Source: an uncultured Prevotellaceae bacterium
Lineage (GTDB): Bacteria; Bacteroidota; Bacteroidia; Bacteroidales; Bacteroidaceae
Length of the DNA stretch: 64,000 nt
Direction of reading: 5' to 3'
NCBI GenBank assembly: GCA_902786665.1
Contig: CADADN010000009.1
Coordinates: 19,805 to 83,804 of the forward strand
In this document: positions 53,633 to 61,868 of the stretch, piece by piece
Layout of the letters: each line of letters begins with the position of its first letter
Numbering within the stretch: position 1 is the stretch's first letter
The notes under the pieces: model-generated
Database searches by the model: none
Seen by the model: the letters and a program-made list of their open reading frames with translations, nothing else
Told to the model about the DNA's origin: nothing
Translations under genes and position numbers: made by a program

Positions 53633-55225
53633 ATGGCATCCTTAAAAGAAAAAATCGGATATGCCCTGGGTGACGCCGCCGCCGGCGGCATCACATGGAA
53701 AGTCATGTCCATCGCATTCCCCTTGTTCTTCACCAATGTCTTCGGACTCACCGTGGCCGACACCGCCTTGCTCATGCTCATCGCACGTATGTTTGACGTG
53801 GTCACCGACCCGATCATGGGCAGTCTCGCCGACCGCACGCAGTCAAAATGGGGCACCTATCGCCCATGGCTCATCTATGGAGCCATACCCTTTGGACTCA
53901 TCTTCGCCCTCTTGCTTTACACACCCGACTTCGGGCCGATGGGCAAACGTATCTATGCCTATACGCTCTACCTGCTCATGATGGTCATCTACACCGCCGT
54001 CAACGTTCCTTATGGTTCGCTTCTTGGTGTGATGACCGATGACGACAACGAGAAAAACCAATTCTCTTCTTTCCGCATGGTGGGTGCATACGCCATGGGT
54101 TTCGTCACACTCCTTTCGTTCCCCTATGTCCAGAAGCTTGCCGGAGGCTCTGAGCAGCATCAGTATGCATTTATTGGAGTTGTCTTTGGTGTGATAGCTG
54201 CTGCGGGCACGTTGGCCTGTGGCTTGCTTACCAAGGAGCGCCTGAAGCCTGTCCGAGCTGAGAAATTCTCCAAAAAGCCTTTCATCGACCTGTTCAAAAA
54301 CAAACCATGGATTTACCTGACACTCATAGGCATCTGCACCAACTTCTTCAATGGTTTCCGCTATGCTGTGGCTGGTTATATGTTCGACTATATTCTGGGC
54401 AGGGAAATCACCATTAGCAGTCTGATTATCAATTATACGGTGTTCATGACTTTTGGAGAGGTCACCTGTATGATTTTCGGTGGGTTGTCCCCAGCGTTTA
54501 CGAAGTGGATGGGTTCGAAGCGCAAGGCATTCATCGTGGCGGCATGCATCTGCTTGTTTTTCTCTACGTTGTTCTTTTTCGTGCCCAAAGACCCGGCTTA
54601 CATCTGGCTCCTTATCGCCATCGTTGTGCTGACCTCTGTAGGAATCGGCCTGTATTCACCACTTCTGTGGTCGATGTATGCCGACGTGGCTGATTATGCC
54701 ACCGAGAAAAACGGTACGTCTTCCACGGGACTCATCTTCTCTTCGGGCACCATGGCACAGAAATTCGGCACGGCTATCTCGGGTTCGCTTCTCGCCATGC
54801 TCCTGGGGCTGGTGGGCTTCAGTTCTGGAACCTCTACAGTAAATGAGGAGGTCGTTCCCCAAGACAATACGGTAACCATCACCTCCAAGACAACGGATGG
54901 CAAGGAATCGACCGTTGTTGTCAAAGGCAAAGAGGCTGCTGATTTCCTCCAGTTTGCAGAACTTGACGAGAAGGATGTCACTGCCAATGATTCCAAGATA
55001 ATCACGGTTACGGAGGATGGAATGAAAAAGGTGAAAAACCGTATCTGGGCTCTTTCTGAAGAGACTTCATTGACAACTTCTGAGAAAGACAAGAGCACCA
55101 CCACTATCAAGATAGAGAAAATGGGTGGCGTGCGTGATATGATATGGTTGATTTTCTCCCTCTTCCCTGCCGGTATCGCACTCATCATGATTTTCCTCAC
55201 CCGTCTTTATCCGATTAAGAAGTAG
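53633..55225 (+). CDS. GPH-family sugar:cation symporter with an extra periplasmic loop
   Basis: An MFS-type transporter of the glycoside-pentoside-hexuronide family, probably for mannobiose. The 530-aa protein starts MASLKEKIGYALGDAAAGG, with the family motif YPIMGSLADRTQSKWGTYRPW-like sequence (DPIMGSLADRT). Eleven hydrophobic segments run to about residue 400. Then a hydrophilic stretch of about 95 residues (403-500, rich in T, E, K) precedes the last membrane segment. Relatives are about 460 aa and lack this stretch. It is 4 bp from the epimerase gene, so coupled. Confidence 0.9.
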   Translation: MASLKEKIGYALGDAAAGGITWKVMSIAFPLFFTNVFGLTVADTALLMLIARMFDVVTDPIMGSLADRTQSKWGTYRPWLIYGAIPFGLIFALLLYTPDFGPMGKRIYAYTLYLLMMVIYTAVNVPYGSLLGVMTDDDNEKNQFSSFRMVGAYAMGFVTLLSFPYVQKLAGGSEQHQYAFIGVVFGVIAAAGTLACGLLTKERLKPVRAEKFSKKPFIDLFKNKPWIYLTLIGICTNFFNGFRYAVAGYMFDYILGREITISSLIINYTVFMTFGEVTCMIFGGLSPAFTKWMGSKRKAFIVAACICLFFSTLFFFVPKDPAYIWLLIAIVVLTSVGIGLYSPLLWSMYADVADYATEKNGTSSTGLIFSSGTMAQKFGTAISGSLLAMLLGLVGFSSGTSTVNEEVVPQDNTVTITSKTTDGKESTVVVKGKEAADFLQFAELDEKDVTANDSKIITVTEDGMKKVKNRIWALSEETSLTTSEKDKSTTTIKIEKMGGVRDMIWLIFSLFPAGIALIMIFLTRLYPIKK

Positions 55226-55229
55226 GAGC

Positions 55230-56516
55230 ATGGATGGAATTGTGAACAAAATGAGGGAGGAAGTGAGGGATGTCTTGGAAAACAACATCCTCAGCTTCTG
55301 GCTCAGTCACATGGTGGATGAGACGAACGGAGGCTTTTACGGACGCATCGACGGCATGGGGGTGTTGCATCCCGATGCGGAGAAGGGGGCGATACTCAAC
55401 GCTCGCATCCTGTGGGCCTTCTCCGCGGCTTACCGTGTGCTGCGCAAACCGGAGTACCTGAAGGCTGCCGACAGGGCAAAGCGATACCTCATCGACCACT
55501 TCTACGACAAGGAGCATGGTGGGGTGTTCTGGAGCATCGACTGCAAGGGGTGCCCGCTCGACACGAAGAAACAGTTTTATGCCATTGGCTTCGCCATTTA
55601 TGGCCTGACGGAATATGTACGTTCTACGGGCGACCACGAGGCGCTCGACTATGCCTTGGAACTGTTTGACTGCATAGAGGAACACGCCTTCGACAGCGAG
55701 CACAACGGATACATCGAGGCTTGCACAAGGGAATGGGGCGAGATAGCCGACATGCGTCTCTCTGAGCTCGATGCCAACTACCCCAAGTCGCAGAACACCC
55801 ATCTGCACATCATTGAACCATACACCAACCTGTTCCGCTGTCTCAAGGAACTTCGCTCTTCCGCTCCTTACGACTACTTGCCTGTCGTGGGGGTCGTGCA
55901 GATGGTTGATGTCGCCGTGCCTGACGAGACAATGATGCGTGTTGAGGGGGCCTTGCGCAACCTCATCTACATCTTCACTGACAAAATACTCAATCCGGAG
56001 ACGCACCACCTCGACCTCTTCTTTGAGAACGACTGGACAAGGGGCGCAGGAGCTTTGGAGAGTTATGGACACGACATCGAGTGCTCATGGCTCATGCACG
56101 AGGCGGCGCTCGTCTTGGGCGACAAGGAAGTGTTGGAGAAGGTGGAGCCTGTCGTGAAACTCGTGGCCAAAGCCTCCGAAAAGGGGTTGAATGCCGATGG
56201 CTCCATGGTGCACGAGGCAAACCTCGACACCGGCCATGTGGACACCGACCGCCACTGGTGGGTGCAGGCGGAGACAGTGGTGGGTTTCTACAATATCTAT
56301 CAATATTTCGGTGACGAGGAAGCCCTGAAAAAGGCCGACGGCTGCTGGCAGTACATCAAAGACCATCTCATCGACCGCGAGGGCGGGGAATGGTGGTGGA
56401 GTTGCGACCCCGATGGAAACATCAACCGCCGCGACGACAAGGCAGGCTTCTGGAAATGCCCCTACCACAACTCACGCATGTGCTTGGAAATCATCGAGCG
56501 CTCTTTCGAAGGCTGA
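55230..56516 (+). CDS. Cellobiose/mannobiose 2-epimerase (AGE family)
   Basis: Epimerises mannobiose to mannosyl-glucose, the substrate of the GH130 phosphorylase. The 428-aa protein has an (alpha/alpha)6 layout with the usual His set (NTHLHIIEPYTNLFR, ESYGHDIECSWLMHE, KCPYHNSRMCLEI) and ILNARILWAFSAAYR. It closes the mannan locus. An insertion near residues 210-235 (APYDYLPVVGVVQMVDVAVP) is longer than expected. Only 4 bp separate it from the transporter gene. Confidence 0.93.
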   Translation: MDGIVNKMREEVRDVLENNILSFWLSHMVDETNGGFYGRIDGMGVLHPDAEKGAILNARILWAFSAAYRVLRKPEYLKAADRAKRYLIDHFYDKEHGGVFWSIDCKGCPLDTKKQFYAIGFAIYGLTEYVRSTGDHEALDYALELFDCIEEHAFDSEHNGYIEACTREWGEIADMRLSELDANYPKSQNTHLHIIEPYTNLFRCLKELRSSAPYDYLPVVGVVQMVDVAVPDETMMRVEGALRNLIYIFTDKILNPETHHLDLFFENDWTRGAGALESYGHDIECSWLMHEAALVLGDKEVLEKVEPVVKLVAKASEKGLNADGSMVHEANLDTGHVDTDRHWWVQAETVVGFYNIYQYFGDEEALKKADGCWQYIKDHLIDREGGEWWWSCDPDGNINRRDDKAGFWKCPYHNSRMCLEIIERSFEG

Positions 56517-56607
56517 CTTCAACGCCAAGGGGATGGGAGGCGACGTCCTCCGAGCGTCGCCATACCAAGCCCCCCAATGAAAATTTCTAAAAAAATCATC
56601 CAAAAAA

Positions 56608-56639
56608 ATTGGACGATTCAAAACAAATTCCTACATTTG
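56608..56639 (+). promoter_or_regulatory. Promoter left of the element, probably the original ssrA promoter
   Basis: ATTG (56608-56611), a 20-bp gap and TACATTTG (56632-56639). It points rightwards to the left copy of the tmRNA 5' end (56738), about 100 bp away. Before the element inserted, this was probably the promoter of ssrA. Confidence 0.55.
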
Positions 56640-56640
56640 C

Positions 56641-56703
56641 AGCCCCAAATGAAGGGAATGGTGTGGAGAGCCACTTCAATATTTCCCTCATTTTTGGGGC
56701 TTT
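56641..56703 (+). other. Structured leader between promoter and left att site
   Basis: Outer arms AGCCCCAAATGAAGGGAA and TTCCCTCATTTTTGGGGCT enclose a smaller GTGG-AGAG-CCAC hairpin. It starts right at the predicted transcription start. It may be a processed leader of the tmRNA precursor or a small RNA. Confidence 0.45.
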
Positions 56704-56737
56704 GCAACGTCAAGTCATTGACATCTTGCAAGTTAAA

Positions 56738-56758
56738 CTGGGGTTGACTGGATTTGAC
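56738..56758 (+). repeat. Left attachment-site repeat (copy of tmRNA 5' end)
   Basis: Identical over 21 bp to 63424-63444; contains GGGGTTGACTGGATTTGAC, the tmRNA 5' sequence. Flanking bases differ, so the match stops here. Confidence 0.85.
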
Positions 56759-56876
56759 CGAAAATCATTATCAAAACAAGTCAAATAAAATCAATTAAAC
56801 ATCAATAAATAAGCAAGTTACGCTGTTTTATGTTTCTCGCCTTATTTGACATTATTTGCGTTAAATATAGTTAATC

Positions 56877-56907
56877 TTCCACACTTTTTCCACACATTTG
56901 CCACACA
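56877..56907. repeat. Arm-type recombinase site, left
   Basis: TTCCACACTTTT then TCCACACATTTGCCACACAT. The same motif TTCCACACTTTT-n-CCACAC is found at 63353-63373, just inside the right end. Such paired motifs near both ends are typical integrase arm sites. It also overlaps the integrase promoter region (-7 box TATCTTTG, 56925-56932). Confidence 0.5.
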
Positions 56908-56957
56908 TCTTGAATTGTTTTCCGTATCTTTGCGACGGAAAATGATACTTTATTACT

Positions 56958-58232
56958 ATGGCAAAGAAATTATTCAGAACAAAAGACGAGTTGTGGGAAG
57001 GGTACACGGACTTGTCAAAATCTTTTCATCTGGACAACAACCTTTCAAAGGGTAGAAGTGGCCGCAAGGTCTATCTATTGGGAAGACAGTTGAAGACTGG
57101 GAACATATCACTTTATCGTTATTCCTGTCACGATGGGAAACGTCTTCGTGAATCACTTGATTCAGTGCTACGTCTGGAAGTGGATTATAATATCAAGAGA
57201 GAGAACGAAGAAATGATACGTCTGCAAGTCATGGCTACGAATGTACTCAATGAAGACTTGGAGCGCACGGAAAGCAATTATACTCCGAGAATCAAGAACA
57301 ATGTGCGCTTGGTGGACTATGTGCGCAAGGTGGGGGATGATGCTTTAGCGGAAACAGGAAACAGGCATTCCGTTTATGCTGCAATGTGGTCGTTGAGAAA
57401 GCATATTGAAATCTTCGATACTGATGTGACTTTTAGACAAGTTGATGAAGATTGGGTGCGTAGATTCATTGACTATCTCAAACATGACGCGTTGAACTTG
57501 AATTTTACTCGCGTAAACGATGATGACAAAAAGAAGAAAGTGAAGATAAACCAGAACACGCAACACCGAATTATAGTGAAATTGAATCAAGTGTTGAAGA
57601 TGGCGAGCCGTGGGAAAAACAGGCTGATTGCATCAAACCCCATGGATGCCTTGGACTCCAAAGAAAAGGTTTCAGCAAAGCCAGGAACGCGTGAATATCT
57701 CGACGAGAAGGAAGTGAAGATTTTGCTGAATACTCCGTTCAAGCATGGGAAATATAGCATCAAGGAAGCGTTTCTCTTCGCCTGTTTCACTGGCCTTAGA
57801 TACTCCGATTTGAAACGAGTGAAGATGTCTGATTTCGGTGAAGACGAAAACGGACGATTCTTGAAAATAACAATGCAGAAAACCCGACAACCTTTGAAGA
57901 TCTTCGTTCCTCAAATTGCTTTCGATGTTTTGCCGAAAGTGGAAAATGATTCACCGCTTTTCTATTTGCCGAAAAACGACTATGGAAACGAGTGTTTGCG
58001 CAAATGGTGCAGGGATGCCAGGATAAAGAAAACTGTCACGTTCCATGTCGCAAGGCATACAAGTGCTACAATATTATATAGTAGTGGCGTTCCTCTTCAA
58101 GTTATTCAAAAGCAGTTAGGTCATGGGAAAATAGCGACAACGGAGATTTACGCGAAGATGATGGACTCCGCGCAAGTGACTGCAAGCAAAAAGTTTGATT
58201 CAATATTCGGGAACGATGGCAAAAAGGAGTAA
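56958..58232 (+). CDS. int: Tyrosine recombinase (integrase) of the ssrA-targeting element
   Basis: A 424-aa phage-type integrase that should join the element att site to the 5' end of ssrA. It has an N-terminal arm-binding region, a SAM-like core-binding domain (about residues 110-215) and the catalytic domain. The catalytic Arg lies in FTGLRYSDLKRVKM, the HxxR box in FHVARHTSATILYSSG, and LGHGKIATTEIYAKMMD carries the second His and the nucleophile Tyr. It resembles the Bacteroidota integrases of conjugative and satellite elements. The gene lies 200 bp inside the left att repeat. Its 3' end overlaps the next gene by 17 bp. Confidence 0.94.
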   Translation: MAKKLFRTKDELWEGYTDLSKSFHLDNNLSKGRSGRKVYLLGRQLKTGNISLYRYSCHDGKRLRESLDSVLRLEVDYNIKRENEEMIRLQVMATNVLNEDLERTESNYTPRIKNNVRLVDYVRKVGDDALAETGNRHSVYAAMWSLRKHIEIFDTDVTFRQVDEDWVRRFIDYLKHDALNLNFTRVNDDDKKKKVKINQNTQHRIIVKLNQVLKMASRGKNRLIASNPMDALDSKEKVSAKPGTREYLDEKEVKILLNTPFKHGKYSIKEAFLFACFTGLRYSDLKRVKMSDFGEDENGRFLKITMQKTRQPLKIFVPQIAFDVLPKVENDSPLFYLPKNDYGNECLRKWCRDARIKKTVTFHVARHTSATILYSSGVPLQVIQKQLGHGKIATTEIYAKMMDSAQVTASKKFDSIFGNDGKKE

Positions 58233-58866
58233 GAAAGAAGTCGTGGTGAGGATAGAAACGAAGAATCCACACTTGAAAGCCTTGATGGCTAAAAAACATC
58301 ATCCAAAATCATTGTCAGAAGCAACAAAAGCATCTTGGACATGGGAATCATTAACACTTGCAGAGAATGACAGGATAAGGCATATTGCGAATGTTTCAGC
58401 AGCCATGGGCATAGATGTTAACGATGTCATTGATGTTTCGCGAACAATGAGCGACGATGAACTAAAAACTATGTCGGAGAATTCCACTACTATAATTCCT
58501 GTTACTTTTGATGCGAATCTCACCGATGAACAAATAATTCGATTATTGCTTATTTTAAAGCGCGTGGTGAGCATGAAAACCTATGATGTGGATAATGTAC
58601 GCAAATGGCTTGAATGTCGCAACACAGAGCCTGTAAAAGCCAAAAATATAGGGTTATTGAGTTACCTTTTATCACTGCTTTCAAGTGAAGGTTACGTCTG
58701 TCAGAACTGGCAACATGTGGCGAGTGAGAGGAAAGTCTTTTGCAGTAAAACAGGCAAGGTGATCACGCGTGTTCACTATGCGCAAGCCTTGACTAAATTA
58801 ACCACACGCACAGGGAAAAAGCCAGATAGAGAAATTCATGATGTAGTGATGGGGTTGAAAGGGTAA
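58216..58866 (+). CDS. Unknown protein overlapping the integrase gene
   Basis: A 216-aa protein starting MAKRSKKEVVVRIETKNPH at 58216, so its first codons overlap the integrase stop by 17 bp in another frame, a sign of coupled translation. It has no signal peptide, several helices, and a C-terminal basic segment (KLTTRTGKKPDREIHD). No domain is recognised. A regulatory or directionality role is possible from its position. Confidence 0.72.
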   Translation: MAKRSKKEVVVRIETKNPHLKALMAKKHHPKSLSEATKASWTWESLTLAENDRIRHIANVSAAMGIDVNDVIDVSRTMSDDELKTMSENSTTIIPVTFDANLTDEQIIRLLLILKRVVSMKTYDVDNVRKWLECRNTEPVKAKNIGLLSYLLSLLSSEGYVCQNWQHVASERKVFCSKTGKVITRVHYAQALTKLTTRTGKKPDREIHDVVMGLKG

Positions 58867-58958
58867 CACTTTTCGACCCCTATTTTTTTGTTACCTTGAC
58901 TTTCTTTAAGTTAAGTCTGTTTGGGTGTAATTTTGTGCAATAAATTTTATTTAAGTTT

Positions 58959-59213
58959 ATGCACAACATTCACACAAGCGGAAGGAGTGAAGAAAAGTAC
59001 CTCACCGCACAACAGGCAGCCGAGTATCTGGGTTTCAAGTTAAGTTATTTCTACCATCTGACAGCCGATAAGAAAATTCCCTTCTACAATCCGACTGGAA
59101 GAAAAATCATCGTGAAACGCTCTGAACTCGATGCATGGGTAATGTCTTCGCGTGTTGCGACTGATGATGAACTGGAGCGCAGTATCAACACCAAAAAGAT
59201 GATGAAAGCATAG
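58959..59213 (+). CDS. Excisionase-like MerR/HTH_17 DNA-binding protein
   Basis: An 84-aa protein with the AlpA/excisionase-type helix-turn-helix (YLTAQQAAEYLGFKLSYFYH) and wing (KIPFYNPTGRKIIVKRSELD). Such proteins direct integrases to excision or act as regulators. A TAATTTTG box (58928-58935) precedes it. It ends 3 bp before the next gene, so both are likely cotranscribed. Confidence 0.84.
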   Translation: MHNIHTSGRSEEKYLTAQQAAEYLGFKLSYFYHLTADKKIPFYNPTGRKIIVKRSELDAWVMSSRVATDDELERSINTKKMMKA

Positions 59214-59216
59214 TAG

Positions 59217-60149
59217 ATGGATAACAAAAAAGCGGCCGGAGCCGCAAGGGAGGAATTAGATATGGCAAAGGTAATCAAATTCGACGATAGCGACAAAAGA
59301 TTTATCCTTTTTCCGCTATCTGCTCTTAAAAAATTAGTGCAAGATTCCGATGGATTAAACATCATCCTTGATTATGGTATTAAACGTTTGGGTGATTCCA
59401 TCCCGGCGGAATCAATAGAAGACGATGAAATGATAGAGGAATCAGTCATGGAATTTAGAAAAGGCGATTTTTACGAGAATCTAACAGATGAATTATATGA
59501 TATAATTAATAATTACTACAAAAAATATGGTCATCTGGAGAACATGTCTCTTCATGATGGATGCCGAAAATATTTCTTGAAATGGTATAGAATACGACTT
59601 GCACTAAATAAACTATGCCTAAAAGGAGACATTCAAAGAATAATAGATGATGCACGTTGCATTTCAGAAAAGACAGGCGAACCGCTTATCATGGCGAGTG
59701 TCGATTTCATTCTAAAAGCGAGAGACGAGTTAAAGCCGAATGAGAAACAGCGCATGGCGCTTGCTCTATTATTTGGCTTGAATAGCATCATCGGAATGCG
59801 TCGCACATGGGCAGCTACCACACAGGACATGATTAAGGCGCGGATGTTCGGTTATATGACTCCGAAGCGTGAAGGTAAAAGTTACGAAAACAAACAGACG
59901 AAGGACTTGTGGAAGAAATGGACTACAAGACGCATGTACGAATCACTTGTCACATGGCTGCAAGAAATGAACCTAATTAAGTGCTATATGGGAACAACGT
60001 ACAGACGTACCATAGTTAGTGTTCAATGCGACTGGAACGACATCAAGGAAGAAGTGACAGCCTTTTTTCTTCGTCATAGGAAACCCAAATTACAGGTGAG
60101 AAAAAACCGTGACGAACTATCAAAAATGATAGGTGAACAACTTAAATAA
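59217..60149 (+). CDS. Unknown element protein, candidate replication initiator
   Basis: A 310-aa protein without recognised domain. Two starts are possible: 59217, or MAKVIKFDDSDKRF at 59262, preceded by a GGGAGGAA sequence; the longer form is given. The middle is helical and charged; the C-terminal part (RRTIVSVQCDWNDIKEEVTA) could be a winged-helix. Iterons lie just downstream (60231-60289), an arrangement seen for replication initiators. This is inference from position. Confidence 0.7.
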   Translation: MDNKKAAGAAREELDMAKVIKFDDSDKRFILFPLSALKKLVQDSDGLNIILDYGIKRLGDSIPAESIEDDEMIEESVMEFRKGDFYENLTDELYDIINNYYKKYGHLENMSLHDGCRKYFLKWYRIRLALNKLCLKGDIQRIIDDARCISEKTGEPLIMASVDFILKARDELKPNEKQRMALALLFGLNSIIGMRRTWAATTQDMIKARMFGYMTPKREGKSYENKQTKDLWKKWTTRRMYESLVTWLQEMNLIKCYMGTTYRRTIVSVQCDWNDIKEEVTAFFLRHRKPKLQVRKNRDELSKMIGEQLK

Positions 60150-60230
60150 GATGTACAACTTAAATAAGTGGTTTTGTTCATTGTCTGTTCCGCTTGCCGA
60201 CATTGATACGTACAATGATATGTACTGCTT

Positions 60231-60289
60231 AAAGAAATAACAATAAAGAAATAACATAGAAAGAAATAACATAGAAAGAAATAAAATAG
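60231..60289 (+). repeat. 15-bp direct repeats (iteron-like)
   Basis: Three copies of AAAGAAATAACATAG (60245, 60260 and, with one change, 60275) follow a 14-bp partial copy at 60231. Just upstream are two related GTAC-containing half sites. The region is A+T rich and gene-free, suiting a replication origin. Confidence 0.65.
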
Positions 60290-60375
60290 AAAAATCTCTT
60301 TGTCATTTTTCGCAAAAAAAATGACTATTTGAGAGAATTTTTGAATTATTCTTTTGATGTTGAATTGTTGATGTT

Positions 60376-60768
60376 ATGATGAGTGAGAAAGAAATAATAT
60401 ATGGAGTGATTGTAAGCAAGACGAATCACTATTATGCTGATGTTGATGTTTGTGGTCAATGTAGAATTTTTGTGGATGATGCATGGTTGAGATACAAATC
60501 AAAATTTCTGGAGCAAGTGACCATCTACAAGAATAGGAATATCTTTAACCCATTCATCCTCTATGTTGATGTTTATTTCATAAGAGAAGTCTTCGACCTT
60601 GACAATGCCGTGAAAAGTCTTTGTGACCTGTTACAGGATTGCCACGCCATAGTTAACGATTCTCAATGTCTGGAAATCCATGCGAGAAAATTCGTCGACA
60701 AGATAACTCCGAGAGTTGAGTTTTCAATCGTAGAAAAATGTGATTACGTGATGCACTCGATGGGGTAG
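60376..60768 (+). CDS. RusA-like Holliday junction resolvase
   Basis: A 130-aa protein whose middle matches the RusA family: an FDLDNAVKSLCDLLQD segment with the acidic metal ligands, VNDSQCLEIHARK, and a C-terminal strand (PRVEFSI). RusA cuts Holliday junctions and is common in phages and their satellites. It suggests that the element replicates or recombines when excised. Start at 60376; a second ATG is 3 bp on. The N-terminal 40 residues are not recognised. Confidence 0.78.
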   Translation: MMSEKEIIYGVIVSKTNHYYADVDVCGQCRIFVDDAWLRYKSKFLEQVTIYKNRNIFNPFILYVDVYFIREVFDLDNAVKSLCDLLQDCHAIVNDSQCLEIHARKFVDKITPRVEFSIVEKCDYVMHSMG

Positions 60769-61518
60769 GGTAAAAAATCTTTACGATGCAGGATGCGCCA
60801 ATTTGGAGATTCCTGTAAATTTGTAAATATTTTTCTATTTTTGCACACTTCGATGTTTTTTGTCTGGATGATTAATTTTGGTACGAAATTTTATATTGCA
60901 ACATATCAGCAAGTTATGCGATTTTTGGTAAAAAATTCCTAATAATGTGCATTATGATAAATAGAAATGAAAAATGAGCGTAACTAATTGTAAATCAATG
61001 CATTAAATGTAGTTTGCAGCCATTTTGTAAAATTGCACATAGTGTTTCAAGGGTAAGACTGACACTTAATCAGATTTCTTTACAGTGCCAAAGGCGTGCA
61101 TAAATCGGTATTACTTCGTAATACTGACAAGTGAGAGGGTAGGGGAGAAATCCGTATTTCGCCGTTTCCGAGCATCCTGGCGCATCATCCCTTCAAGGAT
61201 GGTCAGTTATGCCATTTGCGCGTTATCTTCGATTCTGAGCCGTTTATTTGCGCTCTACGTCGATGATTACTATTTGTGCGATATGTCTAGAATTTCAGAG
61301 AAACAACCCCATGCCCCCCCCTGACGGAGTTAACCAGGCATTGTGACTTGTTGCCGAGATTTTTTAATTTTTAAACTTTCATAAAAGTTTGGAATTATCA
61401 CCAAATTATCACTCTTATCACCCGAATATCACCAAATATCTCTAAATCGAATTTTGAAGTTTTTAGGGGGTGTTGTATCTTCGCGCCGTATTGATTGTTA
61501 AACTAAAAAAATTGAATT
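60769..61518. other. Gene-free region of the element
   Basis: About 750 bp without a convincing gene. It contains four ATCAC motifs at 61397, 61408, 61417 and 61428 (spacing 11, 9, 11 bp), a TATTTTTG at 60836-60843, and a TAATTTTG at 60873-60880. A 79-codon frame (61085-61324) looks non-coding. The region could hold an origin, packaging site, operators or small RNAs. Confidence 0.45.
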
Positions 61519-61725
61519 ATGAGTACTACAAGTGAAATGAGCGACAACCCTAGGCAATGGACGAGAAGACAAGTGCAGCACCTTCGCAAGCAAATGCGAG
61601 AGAGGGGAGAGAAGGAAAGAAGATTGGACGATGATTTGTTAGTTTCCATTATGGATGATGGGAGCATGAGAGCAGTCTGGCATCTGGATACCATCCCATT
61701 TGAAATGAACTTTGTTTGCCGATGA
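61519..61725 (+). CDS. Small basic protein of the element
   Basis: A 68-aa protein, MSTTSEMSDNPRQWTRRQVQ and onward, strongly charged (RKQMRERGEKERRLDDDL). No domain recognised. The four ATCAC motifs lie 90-120 bp upstream, and a hairpin terminator follows its stop codon, so it is its own transcript unit. Function unknown. Confidence 0.6.
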   Translation: MSTTSEMSDNPRQWTRRQVQHLRKQMRERGEKERRLDDDLLVSIMDDGSMRAVWHLDTIPFEMNFVCR

Positions 61726-61747
61726 TGGCGAGTCATGCATCTGACCT

Positions 61748-61778
61748 GGCATCCTCTTTATGGGGATGCTTTTTTTAT
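61748..61778 (+). terminator. Terminator in the element
   Basis: GCATCC (61749-61754) pairs with GGATGC (61764-61769), followed by a run of seven or more T. Confidence 0.7.
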
Positions 61779-61813
61779 TTATTTTCGGTTTTCCAAAAAA
61801 TCTGCAAATTTGT

Positions 61814-61844
61814 TTTGGTTGTAAAGAATTTTTACTTATCTTTG
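61814..61844 (+). promoter_or_regulatory. Promoter of the 61869 gene
   Basis: TTTG (61814-61817), a 19-bp gap and TATCTTTG (61837-61844), an exact consensus match, 24 bp before the ATG. Confidence 0.82.
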
Positions 61845-61868
61845 CGGACGAACTAAACTAGATTTGAC

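Noticed and set aside
61085-61324. 79-codon frame in the integrative element
   Set aside because: Odd composition with many Arg, Ser and Cys, no ribosome site or promoter at a suitable distance, and no recognisable fold; treated as non-coding.
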